From the NCBI RefSeq assembly GCF_900099645.1, contig NZ_FMTL01000002.1, positions 808,334-872,333 on the forward strand: a stretch of 64,000 nucleotides of DNA, written 5' to 3'. A program made the translations under genes and the position numbers. Below are positions 19,114 to 28,341 of this stretch, in pieces. Every line of letters starts with the position of its first letter. Positions within the stretch are counted from its first letter, which is position 1. The notes below the pieces were generated by a model, which worked only from the letters and a program-made list of their open reading frames with translations, ran no database searches and was not told where the DNA came from. The stretch is from Pseudomonas peli (lineage in GTDB: Bacteria > Pseudomonadota > Gammaproteobacteria > Pseudomonadales > Pseudomonadaceae).

Positions 19114-22100
19114 ATGTCGTTTTTTGATCAGTTGTTTATCGTCAACGCCGACCCCAGTGTCCTGGTCCTCAGCAATCATGATCCGCTCTTAGTACTCATG
19201 TCGTTGTGCATTGCTGTGTTCACGTCGGGCATGGCTCTGCAACTGGCCGGCGTAGCCCGTGACAGTGATTCAGCCTGGTGGCGACAGGTCACGATCGCCA
19301 CTGGTTCGCTGGCATTGGGAGCCGGTATTTGGGCAATGCATTTTATTGGCATGCTGGCGTTCCAGCTGTGTGCCGAAGTACGTTTTGACCTGGGCGTAAC
19401 CCTGTTGTCGATGCTGCCAAGCCTGGGCGCATCCTGGGTTGCGCTGACCGTTCTGGCGCGGCGAAATCTGAGCGTGTTGCAGCTCTGCGTGGGTGGGTTA
19501 TTAGTAGGGGCGGGCATCGGTGCGATGCATTACAGCGGCATGGCCGCGATGCAGATGGCGCCATTGCTGCGTTATGACCCCTGGATGTTTGCCCTGTCGA
19601 TTCTGGTGGCGGTTGCCCTGGCGATTCTTGCCTTGTGGGTGCGTTTTGGTTTGGAGAATCGTCTGCCATCGCTCATGGCGTTGCTGTTGAGTGCCGTGGT
19701 CATGGGGCTGGCCATCAGCGGCATGCATTACACCGGTATGGCGGCTGCCCGCTTTGTTGGAGTGGCAGAGTCAGCGCAGCCGTTTGCCATGGTCGATAGC
19801 CTGTACCTGGGCAGTGCGATTTCACTGATCACGGTCGCCCTGACCGTGTTCGTGGTAGCTGCCAATGCACTGCTGCGCTATCGCTACCTGAGCCAGCAAC
19901 TGCGTGCCAACGAGCATCACCTGCGGTCGATCTTCGATACCGCGCTGGACTCCATTCTTACCATTGACCACACCGGCACGATCCGTTCGGTTAACCGCGC
20001 CGCCGCTCGTCTGTTTGGCTGGTCAGTGGATGAGCTGGTCGGCATGCCGATGGCCAGACTGCTTAACCCTTCCGAGGCCCGCATTTTTGAGCAGCACATA
20101 CACACGTATGTGAAAACCGGTCAGGTCAGCCTTCCGAATGCTGAGCAGCAGTTGCTGTGCGTTATTCGAAGCGGCCAGGAAAAACCGGTGCGCATCAGTA
20201 TTGGGGTGACCCGTTCCGGCCAGCATCCCTTGTTCGTGGTGTTCGTCACGGACATCAGTGAGCGGATTGAAATGGAGCAGGCGTTGCGTGAGCGCGAGCA
20301 GCAGTATCGCTCGTTGATCAGCAATATCCCGGGTGTGTCATTTCGTTGCCTGCTCGATGCCGACTGGACCATGATTTTCATCAGCGATGCAGTGCAAGCT
20401 CTTACGGGCTGGAGCGCAGATGACTTCATCAGCAAGCGCAAGGCCATCGCTAGTCTGTACCACCCGGATGACCTGCAGCCGGTGGCCGAGCAGATCATGA
20501 CCGCAATCGAGGAGCGGCGTAACTACACCGTTGAGTACCGTCTGTTTGATCGCAATGGTGAAGAGCACTGGATCTGGGAGAGTGGCAGCGCCGTGTTCGA
20601 CGAACAGGGTATCCCGCGTTGGATTGACGGCGTATTGCTTGATCAAACTGAAACCAAGTTGCGTAACGCCGAGTACGAAGGCAAGGTCAACGCCATCAGC
20701 AAAGCCATGGCGCTGATTGAATTTGATCTGCAAGGCCATGTGCTGGCGATCAATGACAACGCCCTGGACCTGTTTGGCTACCAGCGTGAAGACGTGCTGG
20801 GCCAGCACCACAGCCTGTTCTGTGACCCTTTGTATGTCGACAGCGAGGATTACCGGCAATTCTGGGTCGACTTAGCCAAAGGTCTGTTCTCCGCCGGAGA
20901 GTACCGGCGCATTGGTAACGGCGGCCGTGAAGTCTGGATTCAGGCTACGTACAACCCCATTTTCAACACGGATGGCAAACCCTTCAAAGTGGTGAAACTG
21001 GCCACCGATTTGACGCCGCGCCGGCTCATGGAGCAGGAAACCCGCGCCGCTCGCGACCGTGCTGAAGCCGCTGCCGCTGCGCGCAGTAGCTTCCTGGCGA
21101 ATATGAGCCATGAAATCCGCACGCCGATGAATGCCATTATTGGCTTCACTGAGCTGCTGATCGGCACGCCATTGGCCGACGATCAACGCCGTCATCTACA
21201 GACTGTGCAGCAGGCCTCGCGCTCGTTACTCAGCCTGCTCAATGACATCCTTGATACCGCTAAGTTGGACCGGGGTGCGATTGAACTGGAAGACCTGGAT
21301 TTTTCCTTGCGCGAACTGTGCGAACAGGTGTGCGCCACGCAACGTCTGAGCGCAGAGAACAAAGGCCTTACCTTGCAGCTCGATTACCCGGCGCAGTTAC
21401 TGGAGTTCTACCGGGGCGATGCTTTACGCCTGCAGCAGGTGCTGACCAACCTGCTGGGCAATGCGGTGAAGTTCACCAGTGAAGGCCGAGTGTGCCTGCA
21501 CGTGCAGGGTGAACCCGGCGCGATCCGCTTGATCGTCGAAGACAGCGGCATCGGCATTGCGGCTGACCGCCTTGAGAAGATTTTCGAGCCGTTTGCCCAA
21601 GCCGATGCGTCGATGAGTCGGCGGTTCGGCGGTACAGGCTTGGGCACCACCATCTCGCGCCAGCTGGTCGAGCTGATGGGCGGCCGTTTGCGGGTGGAAA
21701 GCACACTGGGTGAGGGCAGTCGTTTTATTGTCGAGTTGCCCCTGCGTGCGGGGCAACGGCTGGCGCCACAGGTGCGTCAGTCGCTGCCACAACTGGCGGC
21801 ATTGCACATTCTCGCCGCTGACGATGTGCCGCAAAACCTGGAATTGCTGCAGCTCAACTTGCAGCGGCTAGGGCATCAGGTGACCTGTGTGGCGGATGGT
21901 CAGGCCGCTGTTGAAGCGTTTACCCACGGCACCTTTGACCTGATTCTGATGGATGTGCAAATGCCGCTGGTCGATGGCCTGGAAGCATCCCGCCGTATTC
22001 GCGCGCTGGAAGCAGCCGGGCAGCGCGTGCCCCTGCCGATCATTGCCTTGACCGCCAGCGTGCTGGATCAGGATCGTCAGGCGGCGCTGGATGCCGGGAT

Positions 22101-22797
22101 GAATGGTTTCGCCTCCAAACCACTCGACTTGCCCGGCCTGCTGGCCGAAATGGCCAGGCTGCTGGGCACTGCTCAGCAGGGCGGCGCACCACAACAGCCT
22201 GTTACGGCAAGTGGCGGCATGTTCGACTGGCAGCGCGGCGCCAGCCTGTGGGGCGGGCCGGTGCAAATGAGCCAAGCTATTCAGCGTTTCCTCAGTGAGC
22301 AGGATGCACTGGTTGAACACCTCACCTGCATGCTGGAAAAGAATGACTGGGATACGGGGCGCAGCCTGGCGCATCGTTTCCGAGGGGCAGCCGGCAATCT
22401 GGCACTGACCCACCTGGCGGGGCTTGGCCAAGCGATTGAGCTGGCGTTCAATCAGCGCGAAGGCTTGCACCTGCGCAGCTTGCTGCAGGAGCTATCCCGC
22501 GCCTTAGCGGCGGTGGCTGAGGCGCTGCCACAGGTGCCGAAGCCGCTTGAAAAGACCCAGACGGTTGGTCGTGAGCAATTGCGTGATGCACAGCTGCGTT
22601 TGCAGCAGGCGGTCAGTCGTGGCGGCCTGGATGATCAGGCGCTGAGCTGCCTAACTGAAGGGCTGCAAGGCGCGCAGCAGGAAAAGGCCCTGGACCATAT
22701 CCGCCAGGCGCTGGATGATTTTGACTTTGAGCTGGCGCAGCAATCGCTGACCGAACTGCTGCATCAGCTGCACGATGAGGACAGCCAGACACCATGA
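19114..22797 (+). CDS. MHYT-PAS hybrid histidine kinase with receiver and HPt domains
   Basis: The 1227-residue inner-membrane sensor starts at the ATG at 19114, preceded by GGGGT. The N-terminal MHYT sensor (about residues 15-240) carries three signature motifs, AMHFIGM, AMHYSGM and GMHYTGM, in a seven-helix region; MHYT domains are proposed to bind copper and sense O2, CO or NO. Three PAS modules follow (about 265-385, 395-520, 520-640). Then come HisKA with H666 ([10 protein letters not shown]), HATPase (DSGIGI, GGTGLG), a receiver with D947 (LMDVQMP) and an HPt with H1087 ([11 protein letters not shown]). A full internal phosphorelay is thus present. It overlaps the HD-GYP gene by 4 nt, its likely output. 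Confidence 0.9.
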   Translation: MSFFDQLFIVNADPSVLVLSNHDPLLVLMSLCIAVFTSGMALQLAGVARDSDSAWWRQVTIATGSLALGAGIWAMHFIGMLAFQLCAEVRFDLGVTLLSMLPSLGASWVALTVLARRNLSVLQLCVGGLLVGAGIGAMHYSGMAAMQMAPLLRYDPWMFALSILVAVALAILALWVRFGLENRLPSLMALLLSAVVMGLAISGMHYTGMAAARFVGVAESAQPFAMVDSLYLGSAISLITVALTVFVVAANALLRYRYLSQQLRANEHHLRSIFDTALDSILTIDHTGTIRSVNRAAARLFGWSVDELVGMPMARLLNPSEARIFEQHIHTYVKTGQVSLPNAEQQLLCVIRSGQEKPVRISIGVTRSGQHPLFVVFVTDISERIEMEQALREREQQYRSLISNIPGVSFRCLLDADWTMIFISDAVQALTGWSADDFISKRKAIASLYHPDDLQPVAEQIMTAIEERRNYTVEYRLFDRNGEEHWIWESGSAVFDEQGIPRWIDGVLLDQTETKLRNAEYEGKVNAISKAMALIEFDLQGHVLAINDNALDLFGYQREDVLGQHHSLFCDPLYVDSEDYRQFWVDLAKGLFSAGEYRRIGNGGREVWIQATYNPIFNTDGKPFKVVKLATDLTPRRLMEQETRAARDRAEAAAAARSSFLANMSHEIRTPMNAIIGFTELLIGTPLADDQRRHLQTVQQASRSLLSLLNDILDTAKLDRGAIELEDLDFSLRELCEQVCATQRLSAENKGLTLQLDYPAQLLEFYRGDALRLQQVLTNLLGNAVKFTSEGRVCLHVQGEPGAIRLIVEDSGIGIAADRLEKIFEPFAQADASMSRRFGGTGLGTTISRQLVELMGGRLRVESTLGEGSRFIVELPLRAGQRLAPQVRQSLPQLAALHILAADDVPQNLELLQLNLQRLGHQVTCVADGQAAVEAFTHGTFDLILMDVQMPLVDGLEASRRIRALEAAGQRVPLPIIALTASVLDQDRQAALDAGMNGFASKPLDLPGLLAEMARLLGTAQQGGAPQQPVTASGGMFDWQRGASLWGGPVQMSQAIQRFLSEQDALVEHLTCMLEKNDWDTGRSLAHRFRGAAGNLALTHLAGLGQAIELAFNQREGLHLRSLLQELSRALAAVAEALPQVPKPLEKTQTVGREQLRDAQLRLQQAVSRGGLDDQALSCLTEGLQGAQQEKALDHIRQALDDFDFELAQQSLTELLHQLHDEDSQTP

Positions 22798-23792
22798 TCA
22801 CGCCAGCCGATGCTCGTCCGCTGCTCCTGTTGGTCGACGATGAAGCCACGAACCTACAAGTGCTGCGGCACATCCTGCAGGACGATTACCGCCTGCTGTT
22901 TGCCAAAGAGGGTGCCAAGGCCCTGGAAATGGCTGAGCGTGAACGGCCGAATCTGATCCTGTTGGATGTGATGATGCCGGGCATGACGGGCTATGAGGTG
23001 TGCCAGGCACTCAAAGCACAACCTGAGCTGGAGGCCATTCCGGTGATATTTGTCACCGCGCTGGCTGATGTTGAGGATGAAGCCCGCGGTTTTGCTGTAG
23101 GTGCCGTGGACTACATCACCAAGCCCGTCAGCCCGCCGATCGTGCGCGCACGCGTGCGCACGCATTTGTCGCTGGTGCGTATGGATGAGCTGCGCCAGAC
23201 CCGCTTGCAGATTGTTCAGCGCCTCGGCATGGCCGCGGAGTACAAAGACAATGAGACCGGCCTGCATGTCATCCGCATGAGCCATTTCTCTAAGGTCCTG
23301 GCCTTGGCAGCGGGCTTTAGCGAGGCGGCTGCCGAGGAGCTGCTCAATGCGGCGCCCATGCACGATATCGGCAAGATCGGCATTCCTGATGCGGTGCTGC
23401 GCAAACCCGGTAAGCTCGATGAGCAGGAGTGGGCGGTGATGCGCCAGCATGTCGAAATTGGCGCGCGGATTATTGGTGAGCATGCCTCGGGCCTGCTGCG
23501 CACCGCACAGCGCATTGCCCTGACCCACCACGAAAAATGGGACGGCAGCGGTTACCCCAATGGCCTCAGCGGCGAGGAGATTCCGCTGGAAGGGCGCATC
23601 GTGGCGATAGCCGATGTGTTCGACGCCTTGACCAGCGTGCGGCCCTACAAGGCGGCCTGGACGGTTGAGGCCGCGGTCGGTTTGCTGCGTGAAGAGAGTG
23701 GCCGGCATTTTGACCCGCAACTGGTCGAGCTGTTTATCCAGCAGCTGCCGGCGATTCTGGAAATCAAGGAACGCTGGGCAGAGCAGGGCTGA
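22794..23792 (+). CDS. Response regulator with HD-GYP c-di-GMP phosphodiesterase domain
   Basis: The 332-residue RpfG-type protein has a receiver domain with D58 ([10 protein letters not shown]) and an HD-GYP domain. The latter carries [11 protein letters not shown] (HD at 190-191) and [14 protein letters not shown] (GYP at 253-255), so it should degrade cyclic di-GMP when phosphorylated. The ATGA overlap with the hybrid kinase indicates coupled production. The kinase ends in an HPt domain, so phosphate flow from H1087 to this D58 is the natural inference. All metal-binding HD-GYP residues I can check are present. Confidence 0.93.
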   Translation: MITPADARPLLLLVDDEATNLQVLRHILQDDYRLLFAKEGAKALEMAERERPNLILLDVMMPGMTGYEVCQALKAQPELEAIPVIFVTALADVEDEARGFAVGAVDYITKPVSPPIVRARVRTHLSLVRMDELRQTRLQIVQRLGMAAEYKDNETGLHVIRMSHFSKVLALAAGFSEAAAEELLNAAPMHDIGKIGIPDAVLRKPGKLDEQEWAVMRQHVEIGARIIGEHASGLLRTAQRIALTHHEKWDGSGYPNGLSGEEIPLEGRIVAIADVFDALTSVRPYKAAWTVEAAVGLLREESGRHFDPQLVELFIQQLPAILEIKERWAEQG

Positions 23793-23905
23793 GGCGGAAA
23801 CAGACTGAAACCTTTGGGCATGCTGCCGGGGATTCCGGTGCTTGGTCATCCCGTGGCAGCGGTCTATGGTGAGCGCTGCGTTTAATTCGCCTGAGGAGCC
23901 TCGCC

Positions 23906-24691
23906 ATGTCCACCAAGTCTCTGTTGCCCCTGCTGTGCGCCGGCATGATCGGTTTTGCTGAAGCTGCAGTGGTCGTCAAGCCCGTGCCCTATGAGATCGA
24001 TGGCGAAGCCTTCGAAGGGTTGTTGATCTACGACGATACGGTCACCACGCCGCGTCCAGGCCTGCTGATGGTACCTAACTGGTTAGGCGTCACCGATGAC
24101 TCGGCAAAGAAGGCCGCGCGTGCTGCCAGTAACAAATACGTGGTGTTTATGGCCGATATGTACGGTAAGGCGGTGCGTCCGACCAATGCCGACGAGGCCA
24201 AGGCTGCCGCGACGCGGGTACGCGGCGACCGACCACTGATGCGCAAACGGGCGCAAGCAGCCGTGGAAGTGCTCAAGGCACAAACCGCACAGGTGGCGCT
24301 GGATGTCAGCAAACTGGGGGCGATCGGTTTCTGCTTCGGCGGCGGTACGGTGTTGGAGCTGGCGCGTTCCGGTGCTGATTTGAAAGGCTTTGTCTCGTTC
24401 CACGGCAACCTGGATACGCCCAACCCAAGTGATGCGCAGAACATCAAGGCACCGGTCCTGGTGCTGCATGGCGCAGATGACCCGGCAGTGCCGCAGGCGC
24501 AGGTCGATGGCTTTATTGCTGAAATGAAAGCGGCGAAAGCCGACTGGCAGTTAGTCAGCTACGGTGGCGCTGTGCATTCCTTTACCAACCCGGTGGCCAA
24601 TGTGCCGGGGCGCAATGAGTACCACCCGGTAGTGGCCGCGCGAGCGTTCAAGGCCATGGATGATCTGTTTGCGGAAACTTTCGCCGAGTAA
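23906..24691 (+). CDS. Dienelactone hydrolase family protein
   Basis: The 261-residue alpha/beta hydrolase has the catalytic triad of the dienelactone hydrolase family: Cys143 in GFCFGGG, Asp191 or 192 in LHGADDP and His224 in GGAVHSFTNP. An N-terminal hydrophobic stretch (LLPLLCAGMIGFAEAAVVV) looks like a signal peptide, so it may be periplasmic, which differs from the cytoplasmic catabolic enzymes. True substrate unknown. GAGGAG precedes the start at 6-7 nt. I recall a dienelactone-hydrolase gene next to htpG in P. aeruginosa too. Confidence 0.88.
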   Translation: MSTKSLLPLLCAGMIGFAEAAVVVKPVPYEIDGEAFEGLLIYDDTVTTPRPGLLMVPNWLGVTDDSAKKAARAASNKYVVFMADMYGKAVRPTNADEAKAAATRVRGDRPLMRKRAQAAVEVLKAQTAQVALDVSKLGAIGFCFGGGTVLELARSGADLKGFVSFHGNLDTPNPSDAQNIKAPVLVLHGADDPAVPQAQVDGFIAEMKAAKADWQLVSYGGAVHSFTNPVANVPGRNEYHPVVAARAFKAMDDLFAETFAE

Positions 24692-24698
24692 GGCGTGA

Positions 24699-24724
24699 GC
24701 GGGAAGGCCGTGTGGCCTTCCCGC
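24699..24724. terminator. GC-rich hairpin between convergent genes
   Basis: A perfect 11-bp stem, GCGGGAAGGCC with GGCCTTCCCGC, has the loop GTGT. It lies in the 40-nt gap between convergent genes. No T-run follows on either strand, so it may act as a transcript-end stabiliser or a weak terminator. Confidence 0.5.
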
Positions 24725-24731
24725 ATGCGGA

Positions 24732-25523
24732 TTACATGCCTGGCAGTACAGCGATATCAATGATATTGCCCGGCAGGCCGGCGATGTCGCCCAGCGTGGT
24801 CGGCTTGCCCGTGGCCAGGTCGAGAGTGTGCAGCGTGGTGCCTGTCAGCAGGTACGCGGTGTTGCCGCCTTTGCCGTCGCTGGCGATGTCCAGCGCCGCA
24901 TTCTGCAAGCCATCAACGATTTTGCCCACGGCTTGCTGGATGCCATTGTTTGGCGGGTTTTGCAGCATCAGATTGCTGCTGGCCAGATCCACGGTGTACA
25001 GCGCGGTGGCCTGAGTGCCGGCGTAGGCGTTGCTATACGCACCGGCGACTACTTTGGCGCTTTTACCGGCATAAGGGCCTTCGGCGGCGTAAGCCACCGA
25101 GCCGTCTACCACCACTTCACCGGTTTCAACGTTGACGCGAAAGCTGGTGCCGTCGGCGGCGAGCATGCGCAGTTTGTCGGCGACCGGGTTGAAGTCGATG
25201 ACCGCCTGGCCGCTGCCAGGCAGTTGCTTGTTCAGGCTGGCGACCTTGCTGGCTGCGCCAGTGGCCAGGTCCAGGGTGTGGAGCTGATGGTCATTGCTCA
25301 GGGCATAGAGCATCCCATTTGCCGGGCGCACATCAATGCCGCGCAACGGGCTTGGGCTGTTGGTTGCCATCGTGGCGGTGACTTTCTGGCTGCTGCTGTC
25401 GATCTTGAACAGCTGACCGTCGGCGCCCAGGGCCAGTAGGGTCGCTGCGCTGGCAGTGCCGGCGGCGAGGCTGAGGGTGGCAGTGGTAACGGCAGCGGTC
25501 AGCAGGGTATTGAAGCTGTTCAT
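24732..25523 (-). CDS. DUF4394-type secreted beta-propeller-like protein
   Basis: The 263-residue protein has a clear signal peptide (MNSFNTLLTAAVTTATLSLA...ASA). The mature part is made of repeated blocks of the kind LYALSNDHQLHTLDLATGAA, near residues 65 and 240, with ALYTVDLASSNL at about 190. F-N-P-V-A-D-K-L-R and R-V-N-V-E-T-G-E-V match my memory of DUF4394, whose members look like small propellers. The start at 25523 is chosen for the signal peptide. The long leader carries the same promoter-like motif as the ECF sigma gene further upstream, so I infer ECF control. Function unknown. Confidence 0.8.
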   Translation of the reverse strand: MNSFNTLLTAAVTTATLSLAAGTASAATLLALGADGQLFKIDSSSQKVTATMATNSPSPLRGIDVRPANGMLYALSNDHQLHTLDLATGAASKVASLNKQLPGSGQAVIDFNPVADKLRMLAADGTSFRVNVETGEVVVDGSVAYAAEGPYAGKSAKVVAGAYSNAYAGTQATALYTVDLASSNLMLQNPPNNGIQQAVGKIVDGLQNAALDIASDGKGGNTAYLLTGTTLHTLDLATGKPTTLGDIAGLPGNIIDIAVLPGM

Positions 25524-25611
25524 ATGCGTTCTCTCATCTGTGGTTATCCAGCATCGATGCAAGGCCGGCTTAGGCCTACCTTGCAGGTGCCTCGATGAAA
25601 CACCTGATAGC

Positions 25612-25639
25612 TATACCCACGAGAACGCATCTGGATGTC
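25612..25639 (-). promoter_or_regulatory. ECF-type promoter candidate for the DUF4394 gene
   Basis: Reading on the minus strand, GACATCCA (25639-25632), a 13-nt spacer and GGGTATA (25618-25612) lie about 90 nt before the ATG. The same two blocks with a 14-nt spacer lie before the ECF sigma gene. Shared motifs at a sigma gene and its neighbour are the usual mark of autoregulated ECF promoters. The match is seen; recognition by this sigma factor is inferred. Confidence 0.6.
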
Positions 25640-25677
25640 GCGGCCTGAAAATAAATTCAGTTTTTTTGCAGATGGCT

Positions 25678-26391
25678 TCAGTTGATCGAAGCCATCACCG
25701 CGCGACCGATATACAGCACCTTGCCGGTAGGCCGATCCTTCGGCGAGCCGCCGGCCGGTTCCAGGGTCAGTTCGAACAGCTGGCCGGGTTGCACTGCGCC
25801 AATCTGTTCGGCAGACAGTTGCAGCGGCTTACCCGGTTCGACCAGGCCTAGGGAGCGTGGGCCAATGGCTGGGTCGATCAACGTCCAGAACTGTACCGAG
25901 CGGTCGGCTGGGATCTGATCGTTCAGCAACGGCTGCAAACGCAGGCCGCCTGTGCCGTCCACATGTACTACCCAGCCGGGTTTGGCGGCTTCACCAGGGG
26001 CTTGCAGCACCACGGTGTAGCTGTTGCCAGGCATGTCTGTGCGCCACAGGTTAGGCATCAGCGCGACGATCAAGGCAAGCGCCAGTGCAGCACTGGTGAG
26101 GCGCCAGGTGGCCAGGCTCTGCCACCACGTCAGCCAGACATTCACCCGGCCGACGGTTGGGGCCAGGCCGAGGCTGTCCTGCAGGCGTTGCCACAATTGT
26201 GTAGACGGTGTTTGCGGCGGCAGCTGATCGCTCAGTTCGAGAAAGTGCTGTTGCCACTGCAGAGCCATTTGCGCGGCTTCGCTGTCGCGCTCGATCAACT
26301 CGCGCACTTCAGCGGCTTCGGCCTCATCAAGTAAGCCCAGGACATATTCGCCGATCAAGGCGCGGCGTTCGGCAGGTTGCTGCGGAATCAT
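25678..26391 (-). CDS. Anti-sigma factor, RskA-like
   Basis: The 237-residue protein has an N-terminal anti-sigma region (ALIGEYVLGLLDEAEAAEVREL), like the zinc-less or zinc anti-sigma domain of RskA. One transmembrane helix lies at about residues 98-118 (LTSAALALALIVALMP). The C-terminal extracytoplasmic RskA domain has the typical WVVHVDGTGGLRLQPL and FELTLEPAGGSP blocks; the latter is near-universal in RskA proteins. The ATG at 26391 overlaps the sigma stop as ATGA; a GTG four codons upstream is possible. It should hold the partner sigma at the membrane until proteolysis. Confidence 0.88.
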   Translation of the reverse strand: MIPQQPAERRALIGEYVLGLLDEAEAAEVRELIERDSEAAQMALQWQQHFLELSDQLPPQTPSTQLWQRLQDSLGLAPTVGRVNVWLTWWQSLATWRLTSAALALALIVALMPNLWRTDMPGNSYTVVLQAPGEAAKPGWVVHVDGTGGLRLQPLLNDQIPADRSVQFWTLIDPAIGPRSLGLVEPGKPLQLSAEQIGAVQPGQLFELTLEPAGGSPKDRPTGKVLYIGRAVMASIN

Positions 26392-26936
26392 GCTTGCAAA
26401 CACTCCTGCAGGGCGCGCAAACCTGCGCGAATACGGCCTTTGATGGTGCCCAGCGGGGTGGTCAGGCGGTTGGCGATTTGTTCATGGGTCAGGCCGCGGT
26501 AAAAGGCCAGCAGGATCGGGTGGCGGCGATTGCGTTCGATGCCTTGCAGGCAGCGACGCAGCTGTTGGTGTTCACCTTGCTGCTCCAACAACTCTGCCGC
26601 CTGTGGGGTGTCGTCGGCCGCGCGCTCGATAAAGTCGTCATCCATCTCCACCGTACGACCACGGCTGCGCAGCTGATTCAGCGCGCGGTAGCGCAGGATG
26701 CTGTAGATCCAGGCGCGGCCGCTGCCCAGTGCCCGCTGAAAGCGCTGGGCGTTGCGCCAGACTTGCACAAAGGCATCGTGCACACAGTCTTCAGCCTGAT
26801 CACGACGGCCGAGCAGGGTAATGGCCAACCCGAGCATCTGCGCGGCCTCCTGTTGGTAGAGCGCCTGGAATGCGCGTTTATCCTGCTGAGCACAGGCTTC
26901 CAGATGGCTTTCGTAATCAAACAGCGGCTGCACCAT
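26388..26936 (-). CDS. ECF RNA polymerase sigma factor, SigK-like
   Basis: The 182-residue sigma-70 family protein has region 2 (FQALYQQEAAQMLGLAITLL...AEDCVHDAFVQVWRNAQRF, with WIYSILRYRALNQLR) and region 4 (HPILLAFYRGLTHEQIANRL...GTIKGRIRAGLRAL). The PLGTIKGRIR helix-turn-helix and pairing with an RskA-type anti-sigma place it with the SigK/ECF19-like group. It overlaps the anti-sigma gene by 4 nt. A promoter-like motif about 40 nt upstream recurs before the DUF4394 gene downstream. In that group the -35 element is, as I recall, CATCC-like, which fits the motif here. Confidence 0.92.
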   Translation of the reverse strand: MVQPLFDYESHLEACAQQDKRAFQALYQQEAAQMLGLAITLLGRRDQAEDCVHDAFVQVWRNAQRFQRALGSGRAWIYSILRYRALNQLRSRGRTVEMDDDFIERAADDTPQAAELLEQQGEHQQLRRCLQGIERNRRHPILLAFYRGLTHEQIANRLTTPLGTIKGRIRAGLRALQECLQA

Positions 26937-26972
26937 GCACAGGGTTCCTGAATGTGTGAGCGTGCCAAGGGT

Positions 26973-27001
26973 TATACCCGAGCACCTGCGCTTTGGATGT
27001 C
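26973..27001 (-). promoter_or_regulatory. ECF-type autoregulatory promoter candidate for the sigma gene
   Basis: On the minus strand GACATCCA (27001-26994), a 14-nt spacer and GGGTATA (26979-26973) precede the sigma-factor ATG by about 37 nt. They match the motif at 25612-25639. Spacing and blocks agree with a -35/-10 ECF promoter. Confidence 0.6.
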
Positions 27002-27026
27002 TCGGGAGTGCAACAAATTTTCTCCG

Positions 27027-27887
27027 TCAGCGGGGCAGCTCGATGCGATCGGTTTCCCCTGGCACGGTTGGCCAGTCCTGCGCGGCCCAGCGTTGGCGCG
27101 CCTGATCGATCAGTGCCGGATCGCTGGCAACGAAGTTCCAGTTAATCCGGCGGGGGCCAATCGGCTCGCCGCCAATCAGCACCAGGTGGCTCTCGCTGCA
27201 GGCGCTGAGGGTGTAAGTCTCGCCTTCAGGCAGTACCAGCAGGCCACGCAGCGGCAGTTGCTGGTCGTCCAGTGTCGCCTCGCCGTCAATCAGGTACAGC
27301 GCGCGTTCGGTATGCTCATTGGGGATTTGCAGTGCGCTGCCTGTGGCCAGCTTGATCTCGGCATAAATAGTGGGCGACAGCACCGGTACCGTTGATTGCA
27401 GGCAGAAGCCTGCCCCGGCAATCAGGCAGATGTCCACGCCCATGCTGGTGCTGCGCGGCAGGCTGTCGGCGGGGTGATGGCTGTAGTGGGGTTCGCTTTG
27501 CTCATCGGCGGCGGGCATGGCCAGCCAGACCTGCAGGCCATGCATGTGCGAGCCGCTTTCCCACAGCGTCTGTGGGGTGCGCTCGACATGGGCGACGGCA
27601 CGGCCTGCGGTCATCCAGCTGACTTCGCCGGGGCTGACCAGTTGATTCGAGCCGAGGCTGTCCTTGTGCTGCAATTGCCCCTTGAACAGGTAGGTGAGGG
27701 TGGACAGGCCGATATGCGGGTGCTGGTTGATATTCATACCGCTGCCAGCCGGGTAGGTGTTTTCCAGAATATGGTCGAAGAACACGAACGGCCCGACGCT
27801 GCGGCACTTGGCTGACGGTAGGGGGCGCAGGATAGGTTGCCCACCGAGGTTTTCCGGGCGCGGCTGGATCAGCAGAAGGTCGCTCAT
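27027..27887 (-). CDS. Pirin family protein
   Basis: The 286-residue bicupin has the pirin N-terminal metal-site pattern: FVFFDHILENTYPAGSGMNINQ and HPHIGLSTLTYLF, then W-M-T-A-G-R-A-V-A-H-V-E-R and HGLQVWLAMP. The second cupin has EHTERALYLIDGEA. Pirins bind iron and some have quercetin dioxygenase activity; the physiological role is unclear. I start at the ATG at 27887, overlapping the OsmC stop (ATGA), not 23 codons upstream. It is cotranscribed with the OsmC-like gene, a pairing suggestive of redox stress. Confidence 0.92.
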   Translation of the reverse strand: MSDLLLIQPRPENLGGQPILRPLPSAKCRSVGPFVFFDHILENTYPAGSGMNINQHPHIGLSTLTYLFKGQLQHKDSLGSNQLVSPGEVSWMTAGRAVAHVERTPQTLWESGSHMHGLQVWLAMPAADEQSEPHYSHHPADSLPRSTSMGVDICLIAGAGFCLQSTVPVLSPTIYAEIKLATGSALQIPNEHTERALYLIDGEATLDDQQLPLRGLLVLPEGETYTLSACSESHLVLIGGEPIGPRRINWNFVASDPALIDQARQRWAAQDWPTVPGETDRIELPR

Positions 27888-28285
27888 TCCATGCCCTCGT
27901 TTAGCTGAGTGCTGACCTGAACCTCGCTGCTGGTCATCAGCTTGTGAATCGGGCATTTATCGGCGACGCGCAGCAGCTGCTGGCGTTGCGCATCATCCAG
28001 TGCACCATGCAGGGTCAGCTCTACGTTCAGGTGGTAGATGCCTTGGCGTTCCTGGCTGTCGTCACGGTTGAGCTTCACGTCGAGCCCTTCCAGCGGTAAC
28101 CCTCGTTGCTTGGCATACAGCGCCAGGGTCAGCGCCTTACACGCGCCCAGCGCAGCGTCGAACAGGTCATGGGGCTCAGGCGCTGAGCCTTCGCCGCCCA
28201 GTTCCACCGACACGTCGCTGTGCAGGGTGTGCGGGCCGATGCTGATGCGCTGCAACAGGCCTTTCTCGTTACTGATGCTGATCAT
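27884..28285 (-). CDS. OsmC family peroxiredoxin-like protein
   Basis: The 133-residue protein has the OsmC/YhfA fold. The first catalytic Cys is in DAALGACKALTLALYAKQRG and the second in VADKCPIHKLM. The two-Cys arrangement is that of thiol-dependent organic hydroperoxide reductases. The start at 28285 (MISISNEKG) gives family length; the longer frame has no homologous extension. It is upstream of and overlaps the pirin gene. Confidence 0.92.
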   Translation of the reverse strand: MISISNEKGLLQRISIGPHTLHSDVSVELGGEGSAPEPHDLFDAALGACKALTLALYAKQRGLPLEGLDVKLNRDDSQERQGIYHLNVELTLHGALDDAQRQQLLRVADKCPIHKLMTSSEVQVSTQLNEGME

Positions 28286-28298
28286 GTGAACTCCAACG

Positions 28299-28333
28299 CC
28301 ATGGGCTGAGTGAGTGATCAGCCTAGCCCATGG
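28299..28333 (-). repeat. Inverted repeat between the chemoreceptor and osmC-like genes
   Basis: CCATGGGCT (28299-28307) and AGCCCATGG (28325-28333) form a 9-bp perfect stem with a 17-nt loop. An inner GGCTGA/TCAGCC gives an alternative pairing. It lies 9 nt after the stop of the minus-strand chemoreceptor gene. There is no T-run, so its role as a terminator is uncertain. Confidence 0.45.
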
Positions 28334-28341
28334 TGTCAGCC

